In this document: in pieces, positions 55,046 through 64,000 of the stretch | Position numbering within the stretch: position 1 is the first letter of the stretch | Layout: every line of letters starts with the position of its first letter | Assembly (NCBI RefSeq): GCF_040954645.1 | Contig: NC_092806.1 | Coordinates: 80,634,641-80,698,640 of the forward strand | Reading direction: 5' to 3' | Length of the DNA: 64,000 nt | Source: Diabrotica undecimpunctata | Taxonomy: Eukaryota; Arthropoda; Insecta; Coleoptera; Chrysomelidae | Translations under genes and position numbers: made by a program | The notes under the pieces: model-generated | Database searches by the model: none | Told to the model about the DNA's origin: nothing | Seen by the model: only the letters and a program-made list of their open reading frames with translations

Positions 55046-56099
55046 TTATTACGTACGTTATAAGTATTACGAATAAAAATAAATAAGCAAGAAGAATATA
55101 AGTGAACCATATTTAAAATAAGTGACAGAAAAAAGAATATTATATATACATTTACTTCTAAATTAAAAATAAAATACTCGTATGCCTGACAATGAAAGAT
55201 ACAAAAACAAAATAAATATTTAAAGTTGAAAATAATGATAGCTTGTAAAAACATACAATTATTAATTAAAAATGTATACAAGCGACAAAGTATTTTTTAA
55301 AACAATAAGACCGAATATATTATTATGTAATAATTGTAATAGATATGTTGGCTAGAATCAAATTACCATAAAGTCACCGAAATATTTTATCTGAGTAATG
55401 ACTCACTACTGAGTTATAAGTGTATCCATGAGAGTATATGTGTATCTAAAGTATAGTAGGATAATATTGAATTCCCTACATTTAAAAATCGAAATATTGA
55501 AATTAGACAGTAAAAAATTATAATTTTAAGATTGATTTATAAATTATTATAATGTAAATTTTACTACTTTATGAAACAAATAGTGTATATCATAAACTGT
55601 AGCAATCGAAACATCGGAACGTACATTTATATAATAAATGTTTCAGTGTCAATGCATTAAAAAAAATACTAATAAATAAAAATGGACACTTTTTTCCAAG
55701 CTTATAACAGACACTAACTAAGTTTAAAAATAATTAAAGCAAGTAATATAAATTACCACCATAAAATATTTAACTACATTAACCAAGTATTTGTGAAATT
55801 TCGGGATGACTAAATTGATTGATATTTAAATAAATTTTAAGTTCCAAAACGTACCTGCTGTAAAATTTAAAAATCTACGACTAATCAAATTTATTGGCAA
55901 CATCGAAGGAGTTTAGTTGTGTACGCAAAAAAATATATACGGATCCCAAAAGTGTTTTAACCTATTACGGAGTCCATTTAATCCTACGTATTGGTCGGAG
56001 TCTACATAAAGCGCTACCCAGATAATAATATACACGGTGTATATTCTTCTGGAGTTAGTATAATACCATTTTAGTACGGGGCCCACATTAACTGCTAGA

Positions 56100-56100
<1 letters not shown>
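55046..56100. other. No recognisable gene
   Basis: AT-rich sequence with no coding domain on either strand. ORFs here are low-complexity. Confidence 0.45.

Positions 56101-56101
<1 letters not shown>

Positions 56102-56158
<57 letters not shown>
56102..56158. repeat. (TA)n microsatellite
   Basis: About 57 bp of TA, about 97 bp from the hammerhead-like motif at 56256-56295 and on its 3' side. Confidence 0.97.
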
Positions 56159-56160
<2 letters not shown>

Positions 56161-56255
56161 TCTAAAATAACAGCTGAACTGGTAGATGAAAAAGGGGGGT
56201 TGAGGTTAATTGGGTATACAGCTGATTAAAAGCCAAGTGTACTCTGTTTAACAAT

Positions 56256-56295
56256 TCATTATATTTCGCCAATTTTCATTGGCATCATTAGATGA
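56256..56295 (-). ncRNA. Hammerhead-like motif, one core change
   Basis: Minus strand: stem I TCAT; core CTAATGA (G5 changed to A); extra T; stem II GCCAAT pairing with ATTGGC around a 4-nt loop; GAA; stem III ATAT; A at the cleavage position; stem I partner ATGA. Fold conserved, but G5 is an invariant residue, so it is probably inactive. Confidence 0.5.
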
Positions 56296-56885
56296 GAGCT
56301 ACAATTATTTAAAACATGGTAAAATACAATTTAATAATAGTTTGTTGTTTATATACTTACTTAATTGAGGTTAATGGCAGTGCGATTTATTTTAATACCA
56401 TCAAGTAAAAATTTTTTTGTTGGAATATTGTTGATTGTAGTTGATGTTGATTACAAATTAAAATATAGGAAACAAATACAATTTAAATTAAAAATAAAAC
56501 AGACATAAAGTTTAGTTCGGTAAATGTCATTAAGGTTAAGTACTAGAACTATCAAATATCGAATGTTATTAATTGACTTTTGTGAAGATGATTAGTTCCA
56601 TCATCTTCCATCGGGACTCCCGGTGGAAGTTACACTTCTATACACGCATTCGCCGTTACAAATTTATTTGGGAGTCAATCTGCACAATCATTACATATGT
56701 AATTTTATAGGTAAGACATAGCAGAAAGAGAAACAGAATTAATAACAACTTACTAACAATGAAGGATTGAATCAATATTTTGATGAAAATGTATATTTTT
56801 ATTTTCATATATGTATGAAAGGAGTTGAATGCAAAATTTTTTTACACATACTCTGCAGTAAAATTCATTATTTATTTTGTTATTA

Positions 56886-57052
56886 ATATAATAATACAAT
56901 ACAAATTAAACTGCAATATTCATAAGTATTTAAAAATGACAATAATATACATAAAACAATACACTAAAATACAGTGCAACATAATTTCATATATAATAAT
57001 ACAATACAAATTAAAATGCAATATCCATAAGTATTTAAAAATAACAATAATG
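56886..57052. repeat. Tandem duplication, 105-bp period
   Basis: ATAATACAATACAAATTAAA...GCAATAT-CATAAGTATTTAAAAAT is present twice, 105 bp apart, with few differences. Confidence 0.85.
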
Positions 57053-57072
57053 TAATAACATTAATAAAAAAG

Positions 57073-57145
57073 TCCTCCCCGACTGGGAATCGAACCCCGG
57101 TCTCCCGCGTGATGGGCGGGGATACTGACTACTACACTACGAGGA
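57073..57145 (-). tRNA. tRNA-Asp-like sequence with altered anticodon loop
   Basis: The minus strand folds like tRNA-Asp: acceptor TCCTCGT against TCGGGGA (one mismatch), anticodon stem CCCGC/GCGGG, and a T-loop with a perfect B box (GGTTCGATTCC). It is followed at once by a T6 Pol III terminator. The anticodon loop reads CCATCAC where normal tRNA-Asp has CTGTCAC, so invariant U33 is lost and the anticodon would be AUC rather than GUC. The T-stem has a mismatch too. More likely a tRNA pseudogene or tRNA-derived repeat than a working gene. Confidence 0.6.
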
Positions 57146-57732
57146 CATAACACAAATGTATTTCAAAATTGACAGTTCTGGATCATACAGTGATTTATTG
57201 AGATTATTATTTTGAAATACAAAAGAATAATATAATTATGAACATTTAATAAATAATACAAAACATATCACATAAATAATAATATTAATAAATATTTTAT
57301 TATATGTATAATATATGTATATATATCTTTATATAATATGCATAATATTAAATTATATATACAAAAGGAACATTTTTATATTCGAGAGAGGAAGAGAGAG
57401 AAAATAATCTTTTGTCTCTCTCTTACTCATTATCTTACATATGTAATGGTTTCACAGATTCACTCCCATACAAATTTCCAACGTGGAGCGCGCGTATAGA
57501 AGTATAACTTCAAAAATTCAAAATACAAACAAAATTATATTTAATTGACTTCGGACATTCGTCTTGAAGTGACGTTGATATGATATCGACGCGCTTGCTG
57601 TCGGTAATCCAGTTTTGAAAAAGAAACCAGGTTTCGTTTGTACTTTCGATGTTTGCTGTTTTTTTATGATCAACTCTCTAAATATTGTTCTGAAGCTATT
57701 TTCTTGTGGAATTTTAAAGTAATTACTATTTA

Positions 57733-58422
57733 AATCGGAATAAGCCACAATTAAAGGTTAAAGTACGTTTATTGACGTTTCAATTTGCACTTCGGAAATA
57801 GTTCTCAAAATACAAACATTAGTAAATTAAACATATTTTAATAGTTATTTAACCAACAAGTGTATTAATAAGGGCGATTAACAATTGAGATATATTAACG
57901 CGCGAGCGAAGCGAGTGCGTTAATGTTCGAGATTGGTCATCGCCATTTTAATTCACGAGTTCGTTACAAAACTTTTCCGTCAACCGAACTTGTCAGAAAT
58001 AAAAATATCTTAGTTTAAATTTTTATTTACTTAACGATAAATAATGACATACAATGACAGACAGTACTTACAGCGGCTATGTCATTTTAAATAATTTTTT
58101 AGTGGGAATATAAATAGGTACCTATATGTTTGGTTGCCTACACCACGGGTCACTGCCAATCACAGAGCGTTAAATGTGGTTAAATTATTATACAAGCAAT
58201 GTATGTTGTGTTGCCTATAATAAAATCGTTCATTAATATAAAATCATTCATTAATAAGGGTCCATAATCAATGATTTTGAGGGTGTTAAAATTAATCATA
58301 AATGGATGGTCGACGGAAAAATTAGATTTAATTTACTATTGTTTGTATTTTGAGAACAATTTTGGAAGTGAAAATTGAAACGTCAATAAACGTACTTTAA
58401 CCTTTAATTGTGACTTATTCCC
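57733..58422. repeat. Foldback element with hammerhead-derived ends
   Basis: The terminal inverted repeats are 57733-57823 and 58336-58422 (GGAATAAG-CACAATTAAAGG and TTAAAGTACGTTTATTGACG shared). Each contains a hammerhead-derived hairpin: stem I TATT/AATA, core TTGAGAA (C3 and G8 changed), a stem II, then GAAACGTC. The interior carries TTAACGCGCGAGCGAAGCG. No ORF. Probably a PLE-derived non-autonomous element. Confidence 0.7.
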
Positions 58423-58439
58423 ATATAGCCAGCTATATG

Positions 58440-59346
58440 TTTTCCGGCATTATTATGTATTATCCTACATAAATCAGTAACTTCCAACCCTTTTAAATCT
58501 GTGTATGCATCTAGGCCGTCAAATAAATTCTTCCAACCATGTTTTTCCTTGTCATGCATGTCAACCATCAGCATGTCAACCATGCTCTTTCACCTCCTCC
58601 CATGCTGCAGCAAAATTAAAAATTGTTGGCTTTAAATTGTAATTTGCAAGGTACGCTGCCCTCTTGTATCTTATACATTATCTCCATCGATCAATATAAC
58701 TATGTATTACATCCTCTAAAAACTTTCTGCGATATATTCGTTTGGTTGCCAAAATTATTCCCTGATCCATGGGATCAATAGCAATGTTGTATTTTTAAAA
58801 ACATACAGCTAAAGTTGCTAGGTTTAGGAGGTTTGCCAACAATTACAGGAGTCAATATATGCGATCCATCAGCGTTAGCACAAAGCCGAGATTCTCTTCT
58901 TGCTGATTTTTCTTCCAGAATTAGGTTTTTCATATTTGGAGGCTTGTGTGCTTTGAGGCAAAGTATGCCATGACAAACCAGTTTCGTCAGTATTGTAAAT
59001 CTGAGATTCTAATAGCATTTCGTTACTTATATGTTCTATTAATTTTTGACTAAAAGGTTCTAGGTTCTATTTCTTCTTTTGGGGCAGTTGAAGCTTCGCT
59101 GTAAATTCTTTTATTTATGATTATGTGCGTTTTGCGAAAGCGCCAGAGCCATCCATCACTTGCTCTCAATGGTATGTCTATATGATTTGCTAATTTAATT
59201 GCATTAGATTTCAATTCGACTACCCGAACTGAGACCCCTCTAGAACGTTGTTGGCGGTACCATTTTAAGATTGCTTCTTCCAGTGAAGTTTTACGAGCCA
59301 ATTTCATTCGTTTTCTGAGATTGCTGTTCTCTTCTACATCACACAT
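58440..59346 (-). pseudogene. Tigger/pogo-like transposase (decayed)
   Basis: The open N-terminal part (59050-59346, 98 codons) has a CENP-B/Tc5-type helix-turn-helix: LEEAILKWYRQQRSRGVSVR, then residues ending ASDGWLWRFRKTH. Downstream, in broken frames, DDE_1 pieces can be read: ISDLQY-x-RN, LTLMDRIY, and the clear end IDPMDQGIILATKRIYRRKF (family consensus QPMDQG). The central catalytic part is largely missing. A pogo/Tigger terminal repeat lies upstream at 59889-59941. Confidence 0.75.
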
Positions 59347-59888
59347 TAATGCAAATTTATTTATGTTGCTTTTGATTTTTTATGTCCGAAACAGTTCGCT
59401 TTTTTATGCGCATATTGATCGCATATATGCGACACAGACGTTTCAGACTCCAAATTTTGTATAATATCTAGTTTTTGATTGATTTTAGATTGATTCTTTT
59501 CCCTTTGTCTATATCAAAAGGGTAGGATTGCGAAAATTTTAACTTACTTACTGGCGTACACTAAATGTGTTCGTTTAGCAAAACGCATATAATCATAGAA
59601 ACCTACGTGTTATTATATCAGGAATCCCCTAATAATATGTGATAATCTCACTTTCTGTCTCTTGCCTACAAATGTGCAGGTTCATATCTCATGTATGTAT
59701 TTTTTATGTTTCTCTTACAAATATATTTTTCAGCAAAAAAATATATACTTACATATTACTATTAGAAATGACTCTTATGCTAGATTTTTTTGAAATTATT
59801 TGTAAAATACAGTGGTATGGAATAGGTTAAACATATAATATTAACAGTACGTTTTTATTTTGTTTTATATTTGACCGGCTTTTTTGTT

Positions 59889-59941
59889 CCGTTATATCGG
59901 AAGTCCGTTAAATAGAGGTCCGTTATATCGAGGTTTTACTG
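59889..59941 (-). repeat. Tigger/pogo-type terminal inverted repeat
   Basis: The minus strand begins CAGTAAAACCTCGATATAAC and continues GGACCTCTATTTAACGGAC, the characteristic pogo/Tigger end, with a TA (59942-59943) just outside as expected for TA target duplication. The partner repeat is not found; the foldback element ending at 58422 occupies the expected place. Confidence 0.8.
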
Positions 59942-59943
59942 TA

Positions 59944-61560
59944 TTTAGTTTTCACCAAAAATTTAATCCCTATCCAAATATATACAGTCTAATTTTGCTT
60001 TTATAACTACCCACCACCAATTATGTACAGTCAACCTAGTTATATACAAAAAAAAATAAATTACCTGGTTATACACAACTGATACTTGATGATCTGAATT
60101 TACAAATACTAAAATAAGAAAATTTTAATGATATGAATTAAAAAGGTAATTTATTTGCCTACTAGAGATATAACTCTGTACTTCGGCCTTCAACTATAAT
60201 AAATGTTATAATAAAGTAATGAGGACACTATCCTGACGGGATAGATGTCCAAAGGTTTAAATATATAATAATACAATAACAATTAATAACTCTCTGATTA
60301 AATGTGTACACATAAAATCGTACAACTGAGTTAAAAGGGAGGATTTAAAACTTGGACCTGTAGTTGACAATTAATTAGTGTTTATGTTATTTAGAATTAT
60401 TTAAAAAAAAAATGACCGGTCTTCATTATTAAATGAAATAGTATGATTTAAGATTGAAAAAGAAATATAAAAAAAATTATTAACAATTAATGAATAAAAC
60501 AATATAAAAATGAACAATGTTCCACACGCTAAATAAGGGAGGTCTTTCCGGCTGGTTCCCTGAAGTGGTCCGGGAATAGTCTTAGAGAGATCTGGACCTC
60601 TGATGGAACAGCTAAGGGTAACGGGCAAATGTGTAAATTCAAAACGTAATTCTTGTTTTTCCTCTTAATAAATTCCAAAAAAAATAAATGAAAAAAAATC
60701 CTTGACTCTGGATTTAACTTCTTAAGTAGGCTAAAAAGAACAGTTGTGTTATAGTTCCTCCTTACGCTTAATAAAAAGAAGGGAAAAACACAAGGTTTAT
60801 TAACAAATGAAATAACTTGAAAGAGATTACAAAAAGTTGCTGGGAAGCTCGTATCAAAACAAGAAGCTCTAATGATTTTGTAGATAATATGACCTTCGCA
60901 TGGTTTGACAATATTTTATGTAAAATAGATTGATCAAATAGATAATTTTTAACGAAAAGCTTGCTACGGATATATTTTTGAATATAAAAGAACGGTATGA
61001 TGCAGAATATTTTTACAGATAGTCTTAATAGATAATAGATAGTTTTAAAGATGGATAATTATATGTTTTTAAGGCCGGGAAGTAAAATAGAAAATTGATA
61101 TGATTTTATAACATTACTATATATAAATCCAGAATATTTCTTAATGTAATAATGTGAGAAATGACAGATAGATATATCACTAACGAAGGAAAAATGACGA
61201 TATTATAGAAGTTAAAATGGCTGATGGTTTTTACACTTTTTATTTATAATTGAATCAACTTACCGGCTAAGAGTGGCTATAAATCAAATAGTATACACCA
61301 CACAACAACTAAAAACTCTCAATATTCTTCTTTTCCAACAAAAATTAATATTCTTAAAACAAATTTAGCCTTCTCTTGCCGCCTACCCTTCTTAGTTAAC
61401 CGAACTGGTCTTCCAAAAAGTTCAACCCAGAATAAGCGCTAATTGCTAGCCGGATAGTCATGTCTCGCTACAGCGCCGCAGATATCGCTGTTCAATAAAA
61501 ACTTGGAATTTAAAAATTAAGAAAATTATTAAGAGGATATGGATTTAAAATTTTTATTTA
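59944..61560. other. Non-coding interval, partly LTR-like
   Basis: No coding domain. A near-perfect hairpin GGACA-CTATCC...GGATAG-A-TGTCC sits at 60222-60250. The right part, up to 61599, may be the LTR defined by the polypurine junction described next. Confidence 0.4.
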
Positions 61561-61599
61561 AAGTGAATAAAGAATTATTGAAGTGACGGACTGGTTACA

Positions 61600-61609
61600 T
61601 GCCCCTCTT
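61600..61609 (-). other. Polypurine tract and LTR start of another LTR element
   Basis: The minus strand reads AAGAGGGGCA directly followed by TGTAACCAGTCCGTC, a typical Gypsy-type PPT and 3' LTR start at 61599. An AATAAA lies in the putative LTR. The other LTR boundary and internal genes were not identified. Confidence 0.5.
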
Positions 61610-62051
61610 ACTCGGAGAAAAAAAATTTTTAAATGATAGTTTTTTTTTTTCATATCTAACAACAATCATATAATAGGTATGAACCGTGCGTCATGGCAAT
61701 AGCTCGAACAGACGCTTAACTGTTTATTAGCCAAAGTTTCCATCATTGTAGTAAAAGCAAAGGATACAAACAAAACTAAAATTTTTAGCCATGGCACTAG
61801 TTTGCCAAATGTAGCTAAAATACACTAACTTAAAAACTAACTTCCGAACAATCCACATCGATTCGCAAGATTATAATTAACCACAGATGATGAATGATGT
61901 AGAAAGAAGGAGACATCTAAAGATATCCAAATATTACTAAGTGACTTCCAAGTCACATACTATCTACAGTACATAAACTACATTAAGGCTTTCATGTAGC
62001 CTAAAATAGTCGTAAAGACAAATACTCATATATCTCAAAATAATGTGAAAT

Positions 62052-62520
62052 CTGACACTGATTCCAAAATTGACTATACGGTGGACAACAGATTTATAGT
62101 AGCATATCCAAGGATAATCAATCAGGCAGAGGTGTGGACCGATTCACATTTATAAGTAAAAAATACCAAACATATATAAACCAATTTAAGTATTGAATTG
62201 GGCACTAAATCCAAAATTGATCAACCAGTGGACAACAGATTTATAGATTAGCATATCCAAAGATATAATCAACGAGGCAAATGACTCACCAGTCTCCTAC
62301 TCTAATCAAATAATCCAGAAAGTAACAATAAGAAAAATGCCAGATATATATAAACCAATTTAAGTGTTGAATTGGGCACTAAATCCAAAATTGATCAACC
62401 AGTGGACAACAGATTTATAGAATAGCATATCCAAAGGTATAATGGACCAGGCAAATGAGTAACCAATTCACACTCTAATCAAATAATCTAAATAAATTAG
62501 GTCAACATATACCCACATCC
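62052..62520. repeat. Degenerate tandem repeat, 147/174-bp spacing
   Basis: CCAAAATTGA recurs at 62064, 62211 and 62385, each followed by GTGGACAACAGATTTATAG and AGCATATCCAA. Spacing is 147 then 174 bp. It lies upstream of the PPT in minus-strand terms, so it may be the non-coding 3' region of that LTR element. Confidence 0.85.
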
Positions 62521-63132
62521 GGTAATATGTGCCTAAACCACAATATTCATAGACTAAATACTAAATCATTGAATCTAAATCAACATCAAACAAATTAACT
62601 CATGCTGATATTCACTAACTATAGCAGGTAGCTACAACAGATTTATAAGAATATCAGACATAAGTGAGTTACATGGCATTTAGTAAACCAATAATAACTA
62701 CTCAACATATCCAAAAAGTAATAGTTAAAGAAGTAAGTAATCAAGTAAATAGTAAATAAGTAAGTAATAAACAAACAAAATATCAAGAACGAACAGGCCA
62801 ATTTCTGTAGAAACTGCAAATTACTGATTCGTTCTGACATTACTAAGAAAGAACAAGATATGTTCTAATTCTAAATCCAAAATCAATAAGTGAATGCCTA
62901 AGGAAAGAAGTAAATGTAACTGTAAACGGTCATTTGTTGACTAAAATATAAATTACTAATTTCAGAAAGCAATCTAACTATGCTAGCCATAGAGGTAGCA
63001 ATCTCAAGAATATCTTAACATAAGTGAGACTAAGAAATCGGCTAAAGGAAATCTTTTGTAATTATAATTGAACATAGTCTGGAAAGACTCAAGATTAAAA
63101 CGAAAATGTTCAAAATAGAATTCAAATTGAAG

Positions 63133-63182
63133 CCCAGACACTACTACACTCACACACAAAAGTGAGTGTAGTAGTGTCTGGG
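63133..63182. repeat. Perfect 21-bp hairpin
   Basis: CCCAGACACTACTACACTCAC pairs perfectly with 63162-63182 around an 8-nt loop. It is 25 bp upstream of the hammerhead-like motif. The stem would be strong in RNA on either strand. Confidence 0.95.
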
Positions 63183-63207
63183 GGCTCGGGAGACTGAGAC
63201 CTCGGAA

Positions 63208-63247
63208 GCCCTGAAGAAGACATCAGAGAGGATGTCGAAAGCTCGGC
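63208..63247 (+). ncRNA. Hammerhead-like ribozyme motif
   Basis: Stem I GCC; core CTGAAGA; extra A; stem II GACATC pairing with GATGTC around AGAGAG; GAA; self-complementary stem III AGCT; C at the cleavage position; stem I partner GGC. Complete core with the extra nucleotide typical of this window's second class. A (TA)n follows about 75 bp downstream, and a PLE RT fragment about 190 bp downstream. Confidence 0.65.
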
Positions 63248-63317
63248 AAAATGGATATCGACGCGGTTCAACCCGGAAGACTGGTGAGTTTAATATTAAT
63301 TTTATCTTAGCTCTAAG

Positions 63318-63320
<3 letters not shown>

Positions 63321-63382
<62 letters not shown>
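63321..63382. repeat. (TA)n microsatellite in a palindrome
   Basis: About 62 bp of TA, flanked by CTAAGTTTAA on the left and TTAAACTCAG on the right, so the whole block is a near palindrome. Confidence 0.95.
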
Positions 63383-63387
<5 letters not shown>

Positions 63388-63403
63388 CTCAGAACTATAT
63401 AAA

Positions 63404-63453
63404 AGATCCCATAGGACTACCAGAAACAAATTTTTGGTAGTCCTATGGGATCT
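63404..63453. repeat. Perfect 19-bp inverted repeat at a PLE fragment start
   Basis: AGATCCCATAGGACTACCA at 63404-63422 is the exact complement of 63435-63453. The right copy encodes the start of the PLE RT fragment (GSPMGS), so the left copy is an inverted snap-back duplication of the element's truncated 5' end. Confidence 0.9.
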
Positions 63454-63672
63454 AGTCTTTCACCCATTCTAAGTAGCTATGTCATGGATGATGTTGTCAG
63501 TGATTATATCAACAATTGCACTTTTTTCATTCCTTTTTTTTAAAGATATGTAGATGATTTAGTTTTGGCACTTTCTAAACACAAAATTATTGAAATAGTC
63601 AACATTTTCAAGTATCATAATCAACATATACAATTTACAGTTGAGAAAGAGGTAGACAATTCTCTAGTTCCT
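63436..63672 (+). pseudogene. Penelope-like element, reverse transcriptase fragment
   Basis: Reads GSPMGSSLSPILSSYVMDDV, then (after one in-frame stop near 63540) RYVDDLVLAL with the catalytic Y-V-D-D, then HIQFTVEKEVDN, all typical of PLE RT. It is 5'-truncated at the GSPMGS box and is cut at about 63672 where LINE sequence begins. Confidence 0.8.
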
Positions 63673-64000
63673 TAGAGTAGGTTTCAAGTCCAGTGCTTTA
63701 TACAGGTTGGTGAATTGTTTGCAGTTGGTAAGTTTGGTATGGTTGATTCGTAGTCTTGTAATAGTCGATGCTTCTCTTCTAGTTATGAAGTCTAGGGAGA
63801 GATGACCAATAAAAGATTGAAGTTTATGAAAAGTTGTTTTGCTCTTTTGTTCTGTCAAGTTTTGTCAAGTATGCTCTACCGACTTTTTAAAAACGAATTT
63901 CGAGTTTCGTTAGCTAGTTGAATTGGAGTGACTTCAGTCACCCCATGGTTGGTAGCTTCTTTGGCAAAATGATCTGCTGTTTTATTACCAGTAATTCCGG
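63664..64000 (-). pseudogene. LINE RNase H end and C-terminus
   Basis: From the window edge the minus strand reads GITGNKTADHFAKEAT (last RNase H motif), then after a shift LDFITRREASTITRLRINHT, resembling the TRLRIGHTRLTH motif that follows RNase H in I- and Jockey-superfamily elements. The element continues beyond 64000. Confidence 0.7.

Larger units (their letters stand above)
56625..57510. repeat. Foldback element enclosing a tRNA-like gene
   Basis: 56625-56720 and about 57405-57510 are inverted, diverged copies. Shared are AGTTA-ACTTCTATAC, ATTTG-T-TGGGAGT and ATTACATATGTAA. The interior has a 105-bp-period duplication (56886-56947 and 56991-57052) and a tRNA-Asp-like sequence. Confidence 0.6.

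Noticed and set aside
56825..57055. 76-codon repetitive ORF with IIQYKLNCNIHKYLK repeats
   Set aside because: Explained by the 105-bp-period AT-rich duplication; no sign of coding selection.
60222..60250. Hairpin GGACA-CTATCC/GGATAG-A-TGTCC as a terminator or ribozyme
   Set aside because: No core motif, no T-run and no adjacent gene; kept only as a note in the interval description.

Overview
This is a repeat-dominated, AT-rich eukaryotic window, almost certainly from an insect. The mix of RTE, Jockey, CR1-like, I-like, Dong/R4-like, Gypsy, Penelope-like, piggyBac and pogo/Tigger relics plus a very large TA and TAA microsatellite load would suit a large beetle genome, but that placement is an inference. 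Only one host gene is evident: two consecutive, intact exons (12717-12983 and 15074-15315, + strand) of the prolyl-tRNA synthetase half of EPRS, with good splice sites and a 2.1 kb intron filled by a decayed Penelope-like element (PLE). No further EPRS exon was found, so much of the rest may be intron or intergenic DNA.

Layout. 1-6446: a giant imperfect inverted repeat with ~2.1-2.4 kb arms and a ~2 kb spacer, built from piggyBac and LINE debris; the left arm carries a later LINE insertion with a clear 10-bp target-site duplication (TSD). 6.7-12.5 kb: scattered LINE and PLE fragments and the 5' end of a Gypsy element. 12.7-15.3 kb: the EPRS exons. 15.3-20.3 kb: foldback repeats and a decayed RTE-like LINE. 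20.4-33.4 kb: a nested stack. A CR1-like LINE (+) is split by a Gypsy element (-, 22525-31981, 5-bp TSD CTTAC), which is itself interrupted by a nearly complete I-like LINE (-) and by an RTE-like LINE bounded by (TA)n.

33.4-50.5 kb: the most striking region, a head-to-tail array of eight copies (one intact, several truncated) of a Dong/R4-type non-LTR retrotransposon with a restriction-like endonuclease. Most copies are separated by short (TAA)n tracts. The array starts in the (TAA)n tail of the CR1-like LINE. Copy 3 has an uninterrupted 1214-codon ORF. An assembly gap of exactly 100 N lies inside the array.

50.5-64 kb: Jockey-like LINE remnants, a tRNA-derived SINE, and a 384/386-bp tandem repeat whose units are delimited by textbook type I hammerhead ribozyme motifs (a metazoan-retrozyme-like element). 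Then come foldback repeats, a tRNA-Asp-like sequence, a Tigger-like transposase relic with one terminal inverted repeat, a Gypsy LTR/polypurine junction, a short tandem repeat, and a PLE reverse-transcriptase fragment next to another hammerhead-like motif.

Hammerhead-like motifs recur at several further loci, four of them 60-100 bp from a long (TA)n tract on the same side. Nothing here forms an operon-like pathway. The functional story is of elements supplying landing sites (TAA and TA tails), and probably machinery (PLE), for each other.
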